Positions 37,565-48,652 of a stretch of DNA of 64,000 nucleotides are shown here, piece after piece. The DNA is taken from positions 2,715,001 to 2,779,000 of the forward strand of contig NZ_CP141266.1 in NCBI RefSeq assembly GCF_030540775.2, given 5' to 3'. Made by a program: the position numbers and the translations under genes. The notes under the pieces are model-generated. The model was not told where the DNA came from, made no database searches, and was given only the letters and a program-made list of their open reading frames with translations. The DNA is from Flavivirga abyssicola (GTDB lineage Bacteria > Bacteroidota > Bacteroidia > Flavobacteriales > Flavobacteriaceae). Within the stretch, counting starts at the first letter, position 1. The number at the start of each line of letters is the position of its first letter.

Positions 37565-38170
37565 ATGGCAAGATATACTGGTCCTAAAACTAAAATCGCT
37601 CGTAAATTTGGCGAAGCAATATTTGGAGACGATAAGTCTTTTGAAAAAAGAAATTACCCTCCAGGTCAACACGGAAATAACAGAAGACGTGGGAAAAAAT
37701 CTGAATACGCAATCCAGTTAATGGAAAAACAAAAAGCTAAATATACTTATGGTATTTTAGAGCGTCAATTTAGAGGTTTATTTAAAAAAGCAAGAGCAGC
37801 ACAAGGTATTACAGGTGAAGTTTTATTACAATTATGTGAGTCTAGATTAGACAACGTAGTGTTTAGAATGGGAATTTCTCCTTCTAGAAGTGGTGCAAGA
37901 CAATTAGTATCTCACAGACATATTACTGTAAATGGAGAATTAGTAAATATTCCTTCTTACCAACTAAAGGCTGGAGATGTTGTTGCAGTAAGAGAAAAAT
38001 CAAAATCACTTGAGGCTATTGAAAGATCTTTATCAAACTCAAGTCACGTTTACGAATGGATTACTTGGAATGATGATACAAAGCAAGGAACTTATGTTTC
38101 TGTACCTGCTAGAATTCAAATTCCAGAAAACATAAACGAACAATTCATAGTCGAATTATATTCTAAATAA
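37565..38170 (+). CDS. rpsD: 30S ribosomal protein S4
   Basis: The 201-residue primary 16S-binding protein starts [21 protein letters not shown] and has an S4 RNA-binding domain at about 92-155 ([36 protein letters not shown]). It lies in the alpha cluster between rpsK and rpoA. Confidence 0.98.
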   Translation: MARYTGPKTKIARKFGEAIFGDDKSFEKRNYPPGQHGNNRRRGKKSEYAIQLMEKQKAKYTYGILERQFRGLFKKARAAQGITGEVLLQLCESRLDNVVFRMGISPSRSGARQLVSHRHITVNGELVNIPSYQLKAGDVVAVREKSKSLEAIERSLSNSSHVYEWITWNDDTKQGTYVSVPARIQIPENINEQFIVELYSK

Positions 38171-38265
38171 TAAATTAATCACATTGGTATTTGGCCAAAG
38201 GATTTATTAGTCTTCTTCAAACTTTTAGATCGCGCAACCAAATAACAATTAAAACGAAGAACAAT

Positions 38266-39258
38266 ATGGCAGTATTTAATTTCCAAAAGCCCGACAAAGT
38301 AATCATGATTGATTCTACTGATTTCGAAGGTAAATTCGAATTCAGACCACTAGAACCTGGTTACGGATTAACAGTAGGTAACGCTCTAAGAAGAGTTTTA
38401 CTTTCTTCATTAGAAGGATTTGCAATTACATCGGTTAGAATTGAAGGTGTAGATCACGAGTTTTCTGCAATTGCTGGAGTCGTTGAGGATGTTACAGAGA
38501 TCATTTTAAATTTAAAACAAGTTAGATTTAAAAGACAAATTGATGATATTGATAATGAATCTATTTCAATTTCAATTTCTGGTCAAGATAGAATCACAGC
38601 TGGAGATTTTCAAAAATTCATTTCTGGATTCCAAGTACTAAATACAGAATTAGTTATCTGTAACTTAGATCCTAAAGTTAATTTTAACTTGGAAATTACT
38701 ATTGAAAAAGGTAGAGGATATGTTCCTGCAGAAGAAAATAAGAAAGCTGCTGCGCCAATAGGAACTATATTTACAGATTCAATTTATACACCAATTAAAA
38801 ATGTTAAGTATAGTATTGAAAACTATCGTGTAGAACAAAAAACGGATTACGAAAAATTAGTTTTCGAAATTATTACTGATGGTTCAATTACGCCACAAGA
38901 CGCTTTAACAGAAGCAGCTAAAACGTTAATTCACCACTTCATGTTATTCTCTGATGAGCGTATCACTTTAGAAGCGGATGAAATAGCGCAAACTGAAACA
39001 TACGATGAGGAATCATTACATATGAGACAGTTGCTTAAAACCAAGTTAATCGATATGGATTTATCTGTACGTGCACTTAACTGTTTAAAAGCTGCGGAAG
39101 TAGATACTTTAGGAGATTTAGTATCATTCAATAAAAATGATTTAATGAAATTCAGAAACTTCGGTAAGAAGTCTTTAACAGAGTTAGAAGAACTTGTAAA
39201 CGTTAAAGGATTAAATTTCGGAATGGATTTAAGCAAATATAAATTAGATAAAGACTAG
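38266..39258 (+). CDS. rpoA: RNA polymerase alpha subunit
   Basis: The 330-residue subunit has an N-terminal assembly domain ([20 protein letters not shown]) and a C-terminal DNA/activator-binding domain from about residue 250 ([36 protein letters not shown]). The start at 38266 gives [13 protein letters not shown], the usual flavobacterial N-terminus; an in-frame TTG at 38191 would add an unrelated extension and was rejected. Confidence 0.98.
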   Translation: MAVFNFQKPDKVIMIDSTDFEGKFEFRPLEPGYGLTVGNALRRVLLSSLEGFAITSVRIEGVDHEFSAIAGVVEDVTEIILNLKQVRFKRQIDDIDNESISISISGQDRITAGDFQKFISGFQVLNTELVICNLDPKVNFNLEITIEKGRGYVPAEENKKAAAPIGTIFTDSIYTPIKNVKYSIENYRVEQKTDYEKLVFEIITDGSITPQDALTEAAKTLIHHFMLFSDERITLEADEIAQTETYDEESLHMRQLLKTKLIDMDLSVRALNCLKAAEVDTLGDLVSFNKNDLMKFRNFGKKSLTELEELVNVKGLNFGMDLSKYKLDKD

Positions 39259-39300
39259 AGGATTTAAGATTGTAAATTTAAGATAGACGATTTCTAATTT
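39259..39300 (+). repeat. Degenerate 7-bp-period repeat after rpoA
   Basis: Directly after the rpoA stop six heptads follow: AGGATTT, AAGATTG, TAAATTT, AAGATAG, ACGATTT, CTAATTT. Columns 4 and 5 are A and T in all six. Stop triplets (TAA, TAG) recur in several frames. Confidence 0.6.
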
Positions 39301-39408
39301 TTTACTCTTAAATTACAAACTAAAAACTACTCTATTCAACCAAAATTAATTAATCATATTTTGCTCCTCTATTAAATGAGTTTGGTAGCAAGATGATAAA
39401 CAAAAGTC

Positions 39409-39882
39409 ATGAGACACGGAAAAAAAATAAATCATTTAGGTAGAAAAACTGCTCACAGAAAGTCAATGTTGGCAAATATGGCTTGTTCTTTAATAGAACA
39501 CAAGCGTATCAACACAACTGTTGCTAAAGCAAAAGCTTTAAAACAATTTGTAGAGCCAATGATTACAAAATCTAAGGAGGATAACACGCATAACAGACGT
39601 ATTGTAATGGCTCGCCTTAGACAAAAAGAAGCAGTTGCTGAATTGTTTAGAGATGTTGCAGCTAAAGTTGCTGATCGCCCAGGGGGTTATACAAGAATTA
39701 TTAAACTTGGAAATCGTTTAGGAGATAATGCAGATATGGCTATGATAGAGCTTGTAGATTACAACGAAATTTACAATGCAGAAAAGAAAGCTAAGAAAAC
39801 AACAAGAAGAAGTAGAAGAGGTGGTTCTAAACCAGCTGCTGCTCCAGTTGTTGAAACGAAAGCAACTAACGAAGAAGAATAA
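39409..39882 (+). CDS. rplQ: 50S ribosomal protein L17
   Basis: The 157-residue protein begins [20 protein letters not shown] and has [20 protein letters not shown]. The C-terminal tail is longer than in E. coli (127 residues) and rich in Lys, Arg and Ala, as in other Bacteroidota. It is the last gene of the ribosomal cluster, closed by a strong terminator. Confidence 0.97.
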   Translation: MRHGKKINHLGRKTAHRKSMLANMACSLIEHKRINTTVAKAKALKQFVEPMITKSKEDNTHNRRIVMARLRQKEAVAELFRDVAAKVADRPGGYTRIIKLGNRLGDNADMAMIELVDYNEIYNAEKKAKKTTRRSRRGGSKPAAAPVVETKATNEEE

Positions 39883-39906
39883 ATGTTAATAAGCATTTGA
39901 AATATT

Positions 39907-39939
39907 AAGGATAAACTATTTTAGTTTATCCTTTTTTTT
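39907..39939 (+). terminator. Intrinsic terminator after rplQ
   Basis: AAGGATAAACTA pairs perfectly with TAGTTTATCCTT (12 bp, TTT loop) and is followed by a T run. It ends the rpsD-rpoA-rplQ unit. Confidence 0.9.
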
Positions 39940-39955
39940 ATGCAATTTTGTAAAA

Positions 39956-39986
39956 CCTCGTTCCCGAAAAAGCGGGAATCTCATAA
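39956..39986 (+). repeat. Dispersed palindromic repeat, copy 2, in the carA leader
   Basis: TTCCCG at 39961-39966 pairs with CGGGAA at 39973-39978 and is followed by TCTCATAAA. It shares the 13-base GGAATCTCATAAA with 25731-25743. It ends 8 bases before the carA start codon, so it is transcribed in the carA leader. Confidence 0.65.
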
Positions 39987-39994
39987 AAATCAGA

Positions 39995-41098
39995 ATGAAA
40001 TATCAAAAAAGACAAAAAGCCATCATTCTTCTAGCAGATGGTACTATTTTTCACGGTAAGGCAGTAGGAAACAAACAAGGCACTTCTTTTGGTGAAGTCT
40101 GTTTTAATACGGGTATGACCGGTTACCAAGAGATTTTTACAGATCCATCTTACTTTGGCCAATTAATGGTAACTACTAATGCACATATTGGTAATTATGG
40201 AACCAATGCAGATGAAGTAGAATCAGATTCTATTAAAATTGCAGGGTTAATTTGTAAAAACTTCAGTTATGTTTATTCTCGAGTTGATTCTGAAGGATCT
40301 CTAGAAGAATTTTTAAATAAGAATAACTTATTAGCTATTTCTGATGTTGATACTAGAGCTTTAGTAAGTTACATTAGAGATAATGGAGCTATGAACGCTG
40401 TTATTTCTACAGAGGTTGACAATATTGAAGGTTTAAAGAAACAATTAGCCGAAGTTCCAAACATGGAAGGTTTAGAGTTAGCGTCTAAAGTATCTACAAA
40501 AGAACCTTATTATTATGGGGATGAGAATGCAACCTATAAAGTAGCAGCTTTAGATATAGGAATAAAGAAAAACATCTTACGAAATATAGCAAGTAGGGAT
40601 GCTTATATTAAAGTATTCCCATATAATTCTAAGTTTGAAGACTTAGAAGCATTTAAACCAGATGGTTACTTTTTATCTAATGGACCAGGAGATCCAGAAC
40701 CATTAGTAGAAGCACAGAATTTAGCAAAAGAAATTATAAAAAGAGATTTGCCTTTATTTGGTATTTGTTTAGGACATCAGGTTATTGCTAGAGCCAATGG
40801 CGTTTCTACTTATAAGATGCACAATGGGCATAGAGGTATTAATCATCCAGTAAAAAATCTGGTGACAGGAAAAGGAGAAATCACTTCGCAAAATCATGGA
40901 TTTGCGGTAAATAGAGAAGAGTCTGAAGCGAATCCAGATTTAGAAATAACACATGTTCACTTAAATGACGATACAGTTGCAGGTTTGGCTATGAAAAGCA
41001 AAAATTGTTTTTCAGTACAATACCACCCTGAAGCAAGTCCAGGACCGCATGATTCGGCTTATCTTTTCGATCAATTCATAGAAAACATTAAAAAATAA
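39995..41098 (+). CDS. carA: Carbamoyl-phosphate synthase small (glutaminase) subunit
   Basis: The 367-residue subunit hydrolyses glutamine to supply ammonia to CarB for carbamoyl phosphate, used in pyrimidine and arginine synthesis. The N-terminal domain has GTSFGEVCFNTGMTGYQEIF. The class I amidotransferase domain has the nucleophile in FGICLGHQ (about Cys258) and the His/Glu pair in QYHPEASPGPHD. carB is not adjacent. Confidence 0.97.
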   Translation: MKYQKRQKAIILLADGTIFHGKAVGNKQGTSFGEVCFNTGMTGYQEIFTDPSYFGQLMVTTNAHIGNYGTNADEVESDSIKIAGLICKNFSYVYSRVDSEGSLEEFLNKNNLLAISDVDTRALVSYIRDNGAMNAVISTEVDNIEGLKKQLAEVPNMEGLELASKVSTKEPYYYGDENATYKVAALDIGIKKNILRNIASRDAYIKVFPYNSKFEDLEAFKPDGYFLSNGPGDPEPLVEAQNLAKEIIKRDLPLFGICLGHQVIARANGVSTYKMHNGHRGINHPVKNLVTGKGEITSQNHGFAVNREESEANPDLEITHVHLNDDTVAGLAMKSKNCFSVQYHPEASPGPHDSAYLFDQFIENIKK

Positions 41099-41107
41099 AT
41101 AGCGTAA

Positions 41108-41144
41108 TAAGCCTCAGAAAAGCATATTTTTTTTGAGGCTTAAG
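41108..41144 (+). terminator. Hairpin terminator after carA
   Basis: TAAGCCTCA pairs with TGAGGCTTA, and the inner A and T runs extend the stem. Only a short T run follows, so it is a good but not perfect intrinsic terminator. Confidence 0.65.
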
Positions 41145-41216
41145 TTTACTAAAACGTTATAGATGTTGTTTTGAGTATTTCTTCAAAAACATCTTAAAAT
41201 AAACAAGATTTAGCCG

Positions 41217-41224
41217 TAAATTTG
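41217..41224 (+). promoter_or_regulatory. Candidate -7 box of eno
   Basis: TAAATTTG lies 28 bases before the eno ATG and matches TAnnTTTG. No TTTG is found at the usual upstream distance. Confidence 0.45.
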
Positions 41225-41246
41225 AAGTATTAAAGATTAAAAATAA

Positions 41247-42545
<1,299 letters not shown>

Positions 42546-42572
42546 AATAGTAAAAAATAAACTTTACATTTT

Positions 42573-42606
42573 AAGCGGTTATTATTTATTAATAATCGCT
42601 TTTTTT
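42573..42606 (+). terminator. Intrinsic terminator after eno
   Basis: AGCGGTTATTA pairs with TAATAATCGCT (one G-T pair, TTTAT loop) and is followed by six T. Confidence 0.88.
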
Positions 42607-42719
42607 ATTATCAATTTTAGCAATTTGATTATTACAAAAACCTTTGATAGTTCTTTTTATAAATACCGACATATTTTGTAATTTAGCGTGGAACATAATA
42701 AAATAAATTCATTTAAAAT

Positions 42720-44006
42720 ATGGCAAATACTGCTACTATAGAAATAGACGGTCAGAAACATGAATTCCCTTTAATAACAGGAACAGAAAAAGAAGTTGCA
42801 ATTGATGCAAAGGCATTAAGAAGTAGTACAGGAGGTGTAATTACACTTGATCCTGGTTATAAAAATACAGGTTCATGCGAAAGTGCTATAACATTTTTAG
42901 ATGGTGAAAAAGGAATTTTAAGATATAGAGGATATAGCATTGAAGAATTAGCAGAAAAGGCTGATTTTTTAGAAGTTGCTTATCTACTAATATTTGGAGA
43001 GCTTCCAACAAAAGAACAAAATGATAAATTTCATGATGATATTAAGGCACAGTCTTTAGTTGATGATGATATCAGAAAAATTGTTGATGCATTTCCTAAA
43101 TCTGCACATCCAATGGGGATTATATCTTCGTTAACGAGTGCATTAACAGCTTTTAATCCGGGATCTGTAAATGTTGATTCTGAAGAGGATATGTACAAAA
43201 GTGTTGTTAAAATTATGGGAAAATTACCCGTACTTGTAGCATGGACACTTAGAAAAAAGCAAGGCTTACCTTTGGACTATGGTGATAAAAACTTAGGATA
43301 TGTAGAGAATGTTCTGAAAATGATGTTCAAAAGTCCTAATGAAGAATATAAACAAAATCAAATTTTAGTAGATGCTTTAGATAAATTATTAATTCTTCAT
43401 GCAGACCATGAGCAGAACTGCTCCACATCGACAGTAAGAATAGTAGGTTCAGCACATGCCGGATTATTTGCATCTTTATCCGCAGGGATATCGGCACTTT
43501 GGGGACCACTTCATGGAGGTGCTAATCAAGCTGTATTGGAAATGTTGGAAGCTATTAAAGAAGATGGTGGAGATACTAAAAAGTATATGGCTAAAGCGAA
43601 AGATAAAAACGATCCGTTCCGTTTAATGGGCTTTGGACACCGTGTTTATAAAAACTTTGATCCTCGTGCAAGAATTATCAAGAAAGCTGCAGATGAAGTA
43701 TTAGGCGATCTAGGAATTGAAGATCCAATTTTAGATATCGCAAAAGGACTTGAAAAAGAAGCATTAGAAGATCAATATTTTGTAGATAGAAAACTATATC
43801 CAAATGTAGATTTTTATTCGGGTATTATATATAGAGCTATGGGAATACCAACAGACATGTTTACGGTGATGTTTGCTTTAGGACGTTTGCCTGGTTGGAT
43901 AGCACAATGGAGAGAAATGCGCTTACGTAAAGAACCTATTGGTAGACCAAGACAACTATATATAGGAGAAACAGAAAGATCTTTTATTCCTATCTACAAT
44001 AGATAA
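42720..44006 (+). CDS. gltA: Citrate synthase (type I)
   Basis: The 428-residue hexameric-type enzyme condenses acetyl-CoA and oxaloacetate. The N-terminal beta domain (GYKNTGSCESAITFLDGEKG) marks the NADH-sensitive gram-negative class. Catalytic His residues are in GPLHGGANQAVLEML and LMGFGHRVYKNFDPRA, and the catalytic Asp lies in PNVDFYSGIIY. The ending RPRQLYIGETERSFIPIYNR is typical. Confidence 0.97.
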   Translation: MANTATIEIDGQKHEFPLITGTEKEVAIDAKALRSSTGGVITLDPGYKNTGSCESAITFLDGEKGILRYRGYSIEELAEKADFLEVAYLLIFGELPTKEQNDKFHDDIKAQSLVDDDIRKIVDAFPKSAHPMGIISSLTSALTAFNPGSVNVDSEEDMYKSVVKIMGKLPVLVAWTLRKKQGLPLDYGDKNLGYVENVLKMMFKSPNEEYKQNQILVDALDKLLILHADHEQNCSTSTVRIVGSAHAGLFASLSAGISALWGPLHGGANQAVLEMLEAIKEDGGDTKKYMAKAKDKNDPFRLMGFGHRVYKNFDPRARIIKKAADEVLGDLGIEDPILDIAKGLEKEALEDQYFVDRKLYPNVDFYSGIIYRAMGIPTDMFTVMFALGRLPGWIAQWREMRLRKEPIGRPRQLYIGETERSFIPIYNR

Positions 44007-44027
44007 GTATATTATTACGATATTATT

Positions 44028-44063
44028 AAGCTTCATAAATTTTTTATGAAGCTTTTGTTTTTT
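44028..44063 (+). terminator. Intrinsic terminator after gltA
   Basis: AAGCTTCATAAA pairs with TTTATGAAGCTT (12 bp, TTT loop) followed by TTGTTTTTT. Confidence 0.9.
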
Positions 44064-44109
44064 ACAGTAATATTTTTAAGAATAATTCAAAAAATATTTT
44101 AATTATGAT

Positions 44110-44117
44110 TAGTTTTG
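44110..44117 (+). promoter_or_regulatory. Candidate -7 box of the DDAH-like gene
   Basis: TAGTTTTG matches TAnnTTTG 37 bases upstream of the ATG. No good -33 element is seen. Confidence 0.35.
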
Positions 44118-44154
44118 CCTCCTCAATAAATTAATTTTTTAGGGCAATTATAAT

Positions 44155-45069
44155 ATGTTAGAATTAAATATTAAAAATGAAACTTCAAGGTTAAGGGCAG
44201 TTGTGTTAGGTACTGCTAAAAGTAGTGGACCGACTCCTAAAGTTGAAGCGTGTTATGACCCCAAAAGTGTCGAACATGTTATAGCTGGTACATATCCGAA
44301 AGAAGAAGATATGGTTATGGAAATGGAAGCTGTTGCCGCAGTTTTTGAAAAATATGATGTCAAAGTATATAGACCAGAAGTTATCAAAGATTGCAATCAA
44401 ATTTTTTCAAGAGATATTGCCTTTGTTATTGAGGATAAAATCATCCGAGCTAATATTTTGCCTAATAGAGAAAAAGAGGTAAAAGCGATAAAGCACGTTT
44501 GGGATCAAGTGAAAAAAGAAAATAGAATTATATTACCAGAAGCGTGTCATGTAGAAGGGGGAGATGTGATGCCTTGGAATGATCACATTTTTATCGGAAC
44601 TTATTCAGGTGAAGATTACCCGAATATCATCACAGCTCGTACAAATACAGACGCCGTTATAGCTATTCAAGAACTATTTCCTGAAAAGATTGTAAAATCG
44701 TTTGAACTTAGAAAGTCTAATACAAATGCAAAAGAAAATGCATTACATTTAGACTGTTGTTTTCAACCTATAGGAAAGGATAAGGCTATTCTTCATAAAA
44801 ATGGATTTTTGGTTGAACACGAATATGAATGGCTGGTTGATTTTTTTGGAAAAGAAAATATTTTTGAAATAACTAAAGACGAAATGTACCAAATGAATAG
44901 TAATGTGTTTTCTATTTCTGAAAATGTTATTATTTCAGAGAAAAACTTCACACGATTAAATACTTGGTTACGAGAAAAAGGGTTTACAATAGAAGAAGTC
45001 CCTTATGCTGAAATAGCTAAACAAGAAGGTCTGTTACGTTGTTCAACAATGCCTCTAATTAGAGACTAA
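44155..45069 (+). CDS. Arginine deiminase/DDAH-family guanidino hydrolase
   Basis: The 304-residue enzyme belongs to the amidinotransferase/guanidino-modifying superfamily. The catalytic Cys lies at the C-terminus in GLLRCSTMPLIRD, the catalytic His in ALHLDCCFQPIG, and substrate Asp/Glu residues in IFSRDIAFV and EACHVEGGDVM. It would hydrolyse arginine or a methylated arginine to citrulline. Which guanidino substrate is used cannot be told from sequence. It is followed by CtlX on the same strand. Confidence 0.85.
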   Translation: MLELNIKNETSRLRAVVLGTAKSSGPTPKVEACYDPKSVEHVIAGTYPKEEDMVMEMEAVAAVFEKYDVKVYRPEVIKDCNQIFSRDIAFVIEDKIIRANILPNREKEVKAIKHVWDQVKKENRIILPEACHVEGGDVMPWNDHIFIGTYSGEDYPNIITARTNTDAVIAIQELFPEKIVKSFELRKSNTNAKENALHLDCCFQPIGKDKAILHKNGFLVEHEYEWLVDFFGKENIFEITKDEMYQMNSNVFSISENVIISEKNFTRLNTWLREKGFTIEEVPYAEIAKQEGLLRCSTMPLIRD

Positions 45070-45161
45070 TTGCTTTATAATAAGCTAATTTTTATTGTTG
45101 ATTAAAAACGAGTTTCTGTTTCAAAAGTTATATATAATTTGGTAAAACACAATTAAATAAA

Positions 45162-46097
45162 ATGCAACAAACAACAAATACTATTTTAATGATTCGTCCT
45201 GTAGGTTTTAGGATGAATGAACAAACCGCGGTGAACAATTATTATCAAAAAGTAATTGATGACTTATTACCAGAAACAGTTAATGCCAAAGCACAACAAG
45301 AATTTGATGCGTATGTAGAAAAACTAAGAGCCATAGGAGTAAATGTTATAGTTGTTAGTGATACTGATATTTCCGATACTCCAGATTCTATTTTTCCAAA
45401 TAATTGGGTGTCTTTTCATGAAAATGGAAATATAGGTTTATATCCTATGTTTGCTGAAAATAGACGCCTAGAACGTCGTGAAGATATTTTTAATACTTTA
45501 GAAGAAAATGGTTTTTTAATTAATAATATTGTTGATTATACTAGTGCCGAGGAAGAAGGTGTATTTCTTGAAGGTACAGGAAGCTTGTTGTTGGATCGTG
45601 AAAACAGAAAAGCATATTGTGCGTTATCTCCAAGAGCAGATGAAGATTTAGTTATTGAATTTTGTGAGGATTTTGAATTTACTCCAGTAATATTTACTTC
45701 TAATCAAACAGTAGAAGGGGAACGTAAAGCCATTTATCATACCAATGTCATGATGTGTTTAGGTGAGACTTTTGCAGTTATTTGTTTAAGTAGTATTGAT
45801 GATAAAGGGGAACGTAAAAATGTGGTCACTCATTTAAAGGAAACTAATAAAGAAGTTATAGATATCACAGAAGCTCAGGTAAATAATTTTGCAGGTAATA
45901 TGTTACAGGTAAAAGGAAGTAATGATGAACGCTATTTAATTATGAGCCAAGCGGCTTATGACTCTTTAACAAAATCTCAAATAGAACGTTTAGAAAAACA
46001 TACAAAAATATTATCTAGTTCTTTAAATACTATTGAAGCTTGTGGAGGTGGAAGTGCACGTTGCATGATGGCAGAAGTATTTTTGCCAAAAGCTTAA
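45162..46097 (+). CDS. ctlX: Citrulline utilization hydrolase CtlX
   Basis: The 311-residue protein is also of the guanidino-modifying superfamily. The start TILMIRPVGFRMNEQTAVNN and DSIFPNNWVSFHENG are characteristic of CtlX. The catalytic Cys is in CGGGSARCMMAEVF and the His probably in AIYHTNVMMCLG. CtlX is reported to act on citrulline; next to a DDAH/ADI-like enzyme it suggests a two-step breakdown of arginine through citrulline. Its end is three bases from that of the convergent kinase gene. Confidence 0.85.
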   Translation: MQQTTNTILMIRPVGFRMNEQTAVNNYYQKVIDDLLPETVNAKAQQEFDAYVEKLRAIGVNVIVVSDTDISDTPDSIFPNNWVSFHENGNIGLYPMFAENRRLERREDIFNTLEENGFLINNIVDYTSAEEEGVFLEGTGSLLLDRENRKAYCALSPRADEDLVIEFCEDFEFTPVIFTSNQTVEGERKAIYHTNVMMCLGETFAVICLSSIDDKGERKNVVTHLKETNKEVIDITEAQVNNFAGNMLQVKGSNDERYLIMSQAAYDSLTKSQIERLEKHTKILSSSLNTIEACGGGSARCMMAEVFLPKA

Positions 46098-46100
46098 TCC

Positions 46101-48164
46101 TTAATCACCATTGGGTCTAGACTTGGGTAATTGTACATAGAATGTACTGCCAACACCTTGTGTACTTTCAACCCAGATTTTACCATTATTCAATTCTATG
46201 AGCTCTTTACAAATTGAGAGCCCTAAACCAGTACCCTTTTCGTTATTAGTACCAACAGTGGTAAACGAACTATTTTTGAATAGTTTCTCTAAATTCTGTT
46301 TAGAGATACCTATACCTGTATCTGCTATACTAATAATACAACTTCCATTGCTAATATGATTAGAAATAGTAATAGTATCACCGTTTTTACAGAATTTTAA
46401 GGCATTAGCAAGCAAGTTCTGAATAACAATTTCAAACATACTTCTGTCGGCATAAGCAAAATCACGTAAAGAATGGTCGGTTAAAGTGATCCCTTTATTT
46501 TCCATACGCTGTTCAACAAGTTTAACTTTGTCTTCAAAAACTTCCTGAATGTCAAATAGACTAGGCTTAGGCTCTAATGACTGCATTTGAGATTTAGACC
46601 AGTTTAATAAATTGAACAATAAAAGAGATGCATTGTTTGCATTTTCACTTAGTTCTGGAATTAAATTATCAAACTCTTCTCTAGATAAAGAACCATCTTT
46701 AAGTAAATCTATAAAACCATTAATAGAAGACAAAGAGTCTTTTAAATCATGAGAAACAATAGAAAATAGCTTGTCTTTTACGTTGTTAACATTTTCAAGA
46801 TGTTTAGTTTGCTCTTGAAAAGCGACGTTCTGTAATTCAATTTTAATATTCTTTTCTTCTAATTCTTGTGTATACTTTATATTGTTATTACGTTTTAGAT
46901 AAATTAGAATTAAAAAGGTAGATACAATGGCAAGAGCCGCTAATAAAGCGTAAAGAATTATTTTAAATTTGTCAAAACCTTCTTTAGGCTGTATGGAGTC
47001 TGTTTTCACTGCAGGATCGATTTTTTCTATAACGGGTTTGACCAAATCCGGATCTAATTCTACAGGTTCATTAGCTATTTTCGAATCTATTTTTACTTCA
47101 TCTTTTCTAAGCTTATTTTTTAAGTCATAATATCGACGTTGCCAAACAAATGCTCTTTCAAATCGTTCTTTAGTAGAATCTAACGATTTCATTAGCTTGT
47201 AATGCTTAAGCAATTCGGTTTTATTATCTATTTTTTTAGCGATAGCACCAGCTTCAAGTAATTGTTTTTCAGCTAAGATTTCTTTGCCTTTTTGTAAATT
47301 TAAATCACCAAGGTTATTCAGGGCAATTAATATACCTTCATTATAACGACTGCGTCTATTAAGTTTTAGCCCTTTTACTAAATAATTAGCCGCAGTATCA
47401 TACTCATTAAACCTTAAATATTCACCACCTAGTTTAGGATAGATACGTCCGCGTACAGAATCAATGTTTGTTACTTTATTGGCTAATACTTTTTCGTAAT
47501 ATTCTATCGCCTTTCTATGTTCCTTTTTAAAAGAATATAATTCGGCTAATTGACTGTTAGATCGGCTTGTACCCTTAACATCGTTTAGTTGCTCCTGAAC
47601 ATCTAGGGCTTTTAAATAAAATTCTATGGCTTTATCGAAAGCATTAATATTATAATAAGCATCTGCTAAATTACTATAAGCTAATCGCAAGTCATTAACT
47701 AAGTTCCTTTTTTCTAATTCTTTAATAGCAGCAAGCGAGAATTGTAAACCTTTAGTATAATTTCCTCGCTTAATTTCAATTAAACCAATACTGTTATTCA
47801 CTTTGGCAACACCAAGGATATCGTTTAATTGATTAAATAAAGCTTTAGATTTTTCATAACCACTAATGGCATTTATATAATCGTCTTTTGCAGCATAAAT
47901 TAATGCCTTATAATAAGTGATTTCAGCTATACCTTTACTATAGTTTAAATTATTAGAAAGTTTTTCACTTTCAATAATATATTTTAGAGCTCTATCATAA
48001 TCGTTTATATCATAAAGCGATTTAATAAGTTTTATAGAAGTCTCTACTTTTAAAGTATCTTGATTTTGATAAGCTAATTCTAAGGCAAGACTATCCACCT
48101 CGTTAGTTTGGGAATAACCAATCGATATAGATAAAAGTATAATTAAAGTAATTATTTTCCTCAT
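46101..48164 (-). CDS. TPR-containing sensor histidine kinase
   Basis: The 687-residue protein has a signal peptide, about seven TPR repeats (to about residue 350) in the periplasm, a single membrane helix near 402-424 (ALLAALAIVSTFLILIYL), a coiled linker, and a kinase core. The H box is FSIVSHDLKDSLSSINGF (His about 471), the N box NLLANALKFC, G1 DTGIGISKQNL and G2 EKGTGLGLSICKEL. No response regulator lies nearby, so it is an orphan kinase. The TPRs probably sense a periplasmic protein or ligand. Confidence 0.92.
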   Translation of the reverse strand: MRKIITLIILLSISIGYSQTNEVDSLALELAYQNQDTLKVETSIKLIKSLYDINDYDRALKYIIESEKLSNNLNYSKGIAEITYYKALIYAAKDDYINAISGYEKSKALFNQLNDILGVAKVNNSIGLIEIKRGNYTKGLQFSLAAIKELEKRNLVNDLRLAYSNLADAYYNINAFDKAIEFYLKALDVQEQLNDVKGTSRSNSQLAELYSFKKEHRKAIEYYEKVLANKVTNIDSVRGRIYPKLGGEYLRFNEYDTAANYLVKGLKLNRRSRYNEGILIALNNLGDLNLQKGKEILAEKQLLEAGAIAKKIDNKTELLKHYKLMKSLDSTKERFERAFVWQRRYYDLKNKLRKDEVKIDSKIANEPVELDPDLVKPVIEKIDPAVKTDSIQPKEGFDKFKIILYALLAALAIVSTFLILIYLKRNNNIKYTQELEEKNIKIELQNVAFQEQTKHLENVNNVKDKLFSIVSHDLKDSLSSINGFIDLLKDGSLSREEFDNLIPELSENANNASLLLFNLLNWSKSQMQSLEPKPSLFDIQEVFEDKVKLVEQRMENKGITLTDHSLRDFAYADRSMFEIVIQNLLANALKFCKNGDTITISNHISNGSCIISIADTGIGISKQNLEKLFKNSSFTTVGTNNEKGTGLGLSICKELIELNNGKIWVESTQGVGSTFYVQLPKSRPNGD

Positions 48165-48593
48165 ACAACATTCAAATTACAACTATAAAACAAGCAATAA
48201 TTAAAAGAGTCTTAATTTTGAGGGAAAGTAAGATCGCTTTATTCTTTATTAAGTTGTAACGTATTTGTTAGTGTTAAAATTTCCAAATAAATGGATTTAC
48301 TAATAGCTTTACTAAACAAAAGTTGGAAAAAGCAACTTTAAAATCTAATTTCTGCGTTTTAATACCAATAAATTAGACGAAAGGAAATAAGAAATTTAAC
48401 ATAAAAATCGACGAATAGACAAACGGCAAAAATCATGGAATAAGAACACTTTTATCGATGAAATGCACACTATTCTTTAAAATGATTTTTTTCTTTTAAC
48501 ATAATCATATGTTAATGAATTATTTGTGTTTTAATTTAAAAAGGTGTTTTTACGTTTTATTTTAAGAGACAACGGTTTTTATTAAGCGTTAAT
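48165..48593. other. Intergenic region between the kinase gene and argS
   Basis: About 430 AT-rich bases between divergent genes. A short inverted repeat (AAAGTTG/CAACTTT near 48318-48340) is the only structure that I see. There is no coding-like frame, tRNA or tandem repeat. Confidence 0.35.
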
Positions 48594-48629
48594 TTTGCAA
48601 GTAATGCTTTAATAAAAGTTTTATCTTTG
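48594..48629 (+). promoter_or_regulatory. Promoter of argS
   Basis: TTTG at 48594-48597 and TATCTTTG at 48622-48629 (24-base spacer, a little long) precede the ATG by 23 bases. The -7 element is a perfect match. Confidence 0.55.
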
Positions 48630-48652
48630 CTCACTTAAAAAATCGATATATA

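Noticed and set aside
46098-46100. Bidirectional terminator between ctlX and the kinase gene
   Set aside because: The two stops are three bases apart and no hairpin with a T run is present at the junction.
48165-48652. tRNA or small RNA gene in the gap before argS
   Set aside because: I found no tRNA-like arms, no strong terminator and no well-placed internal promoter; only a short inverted repeat.
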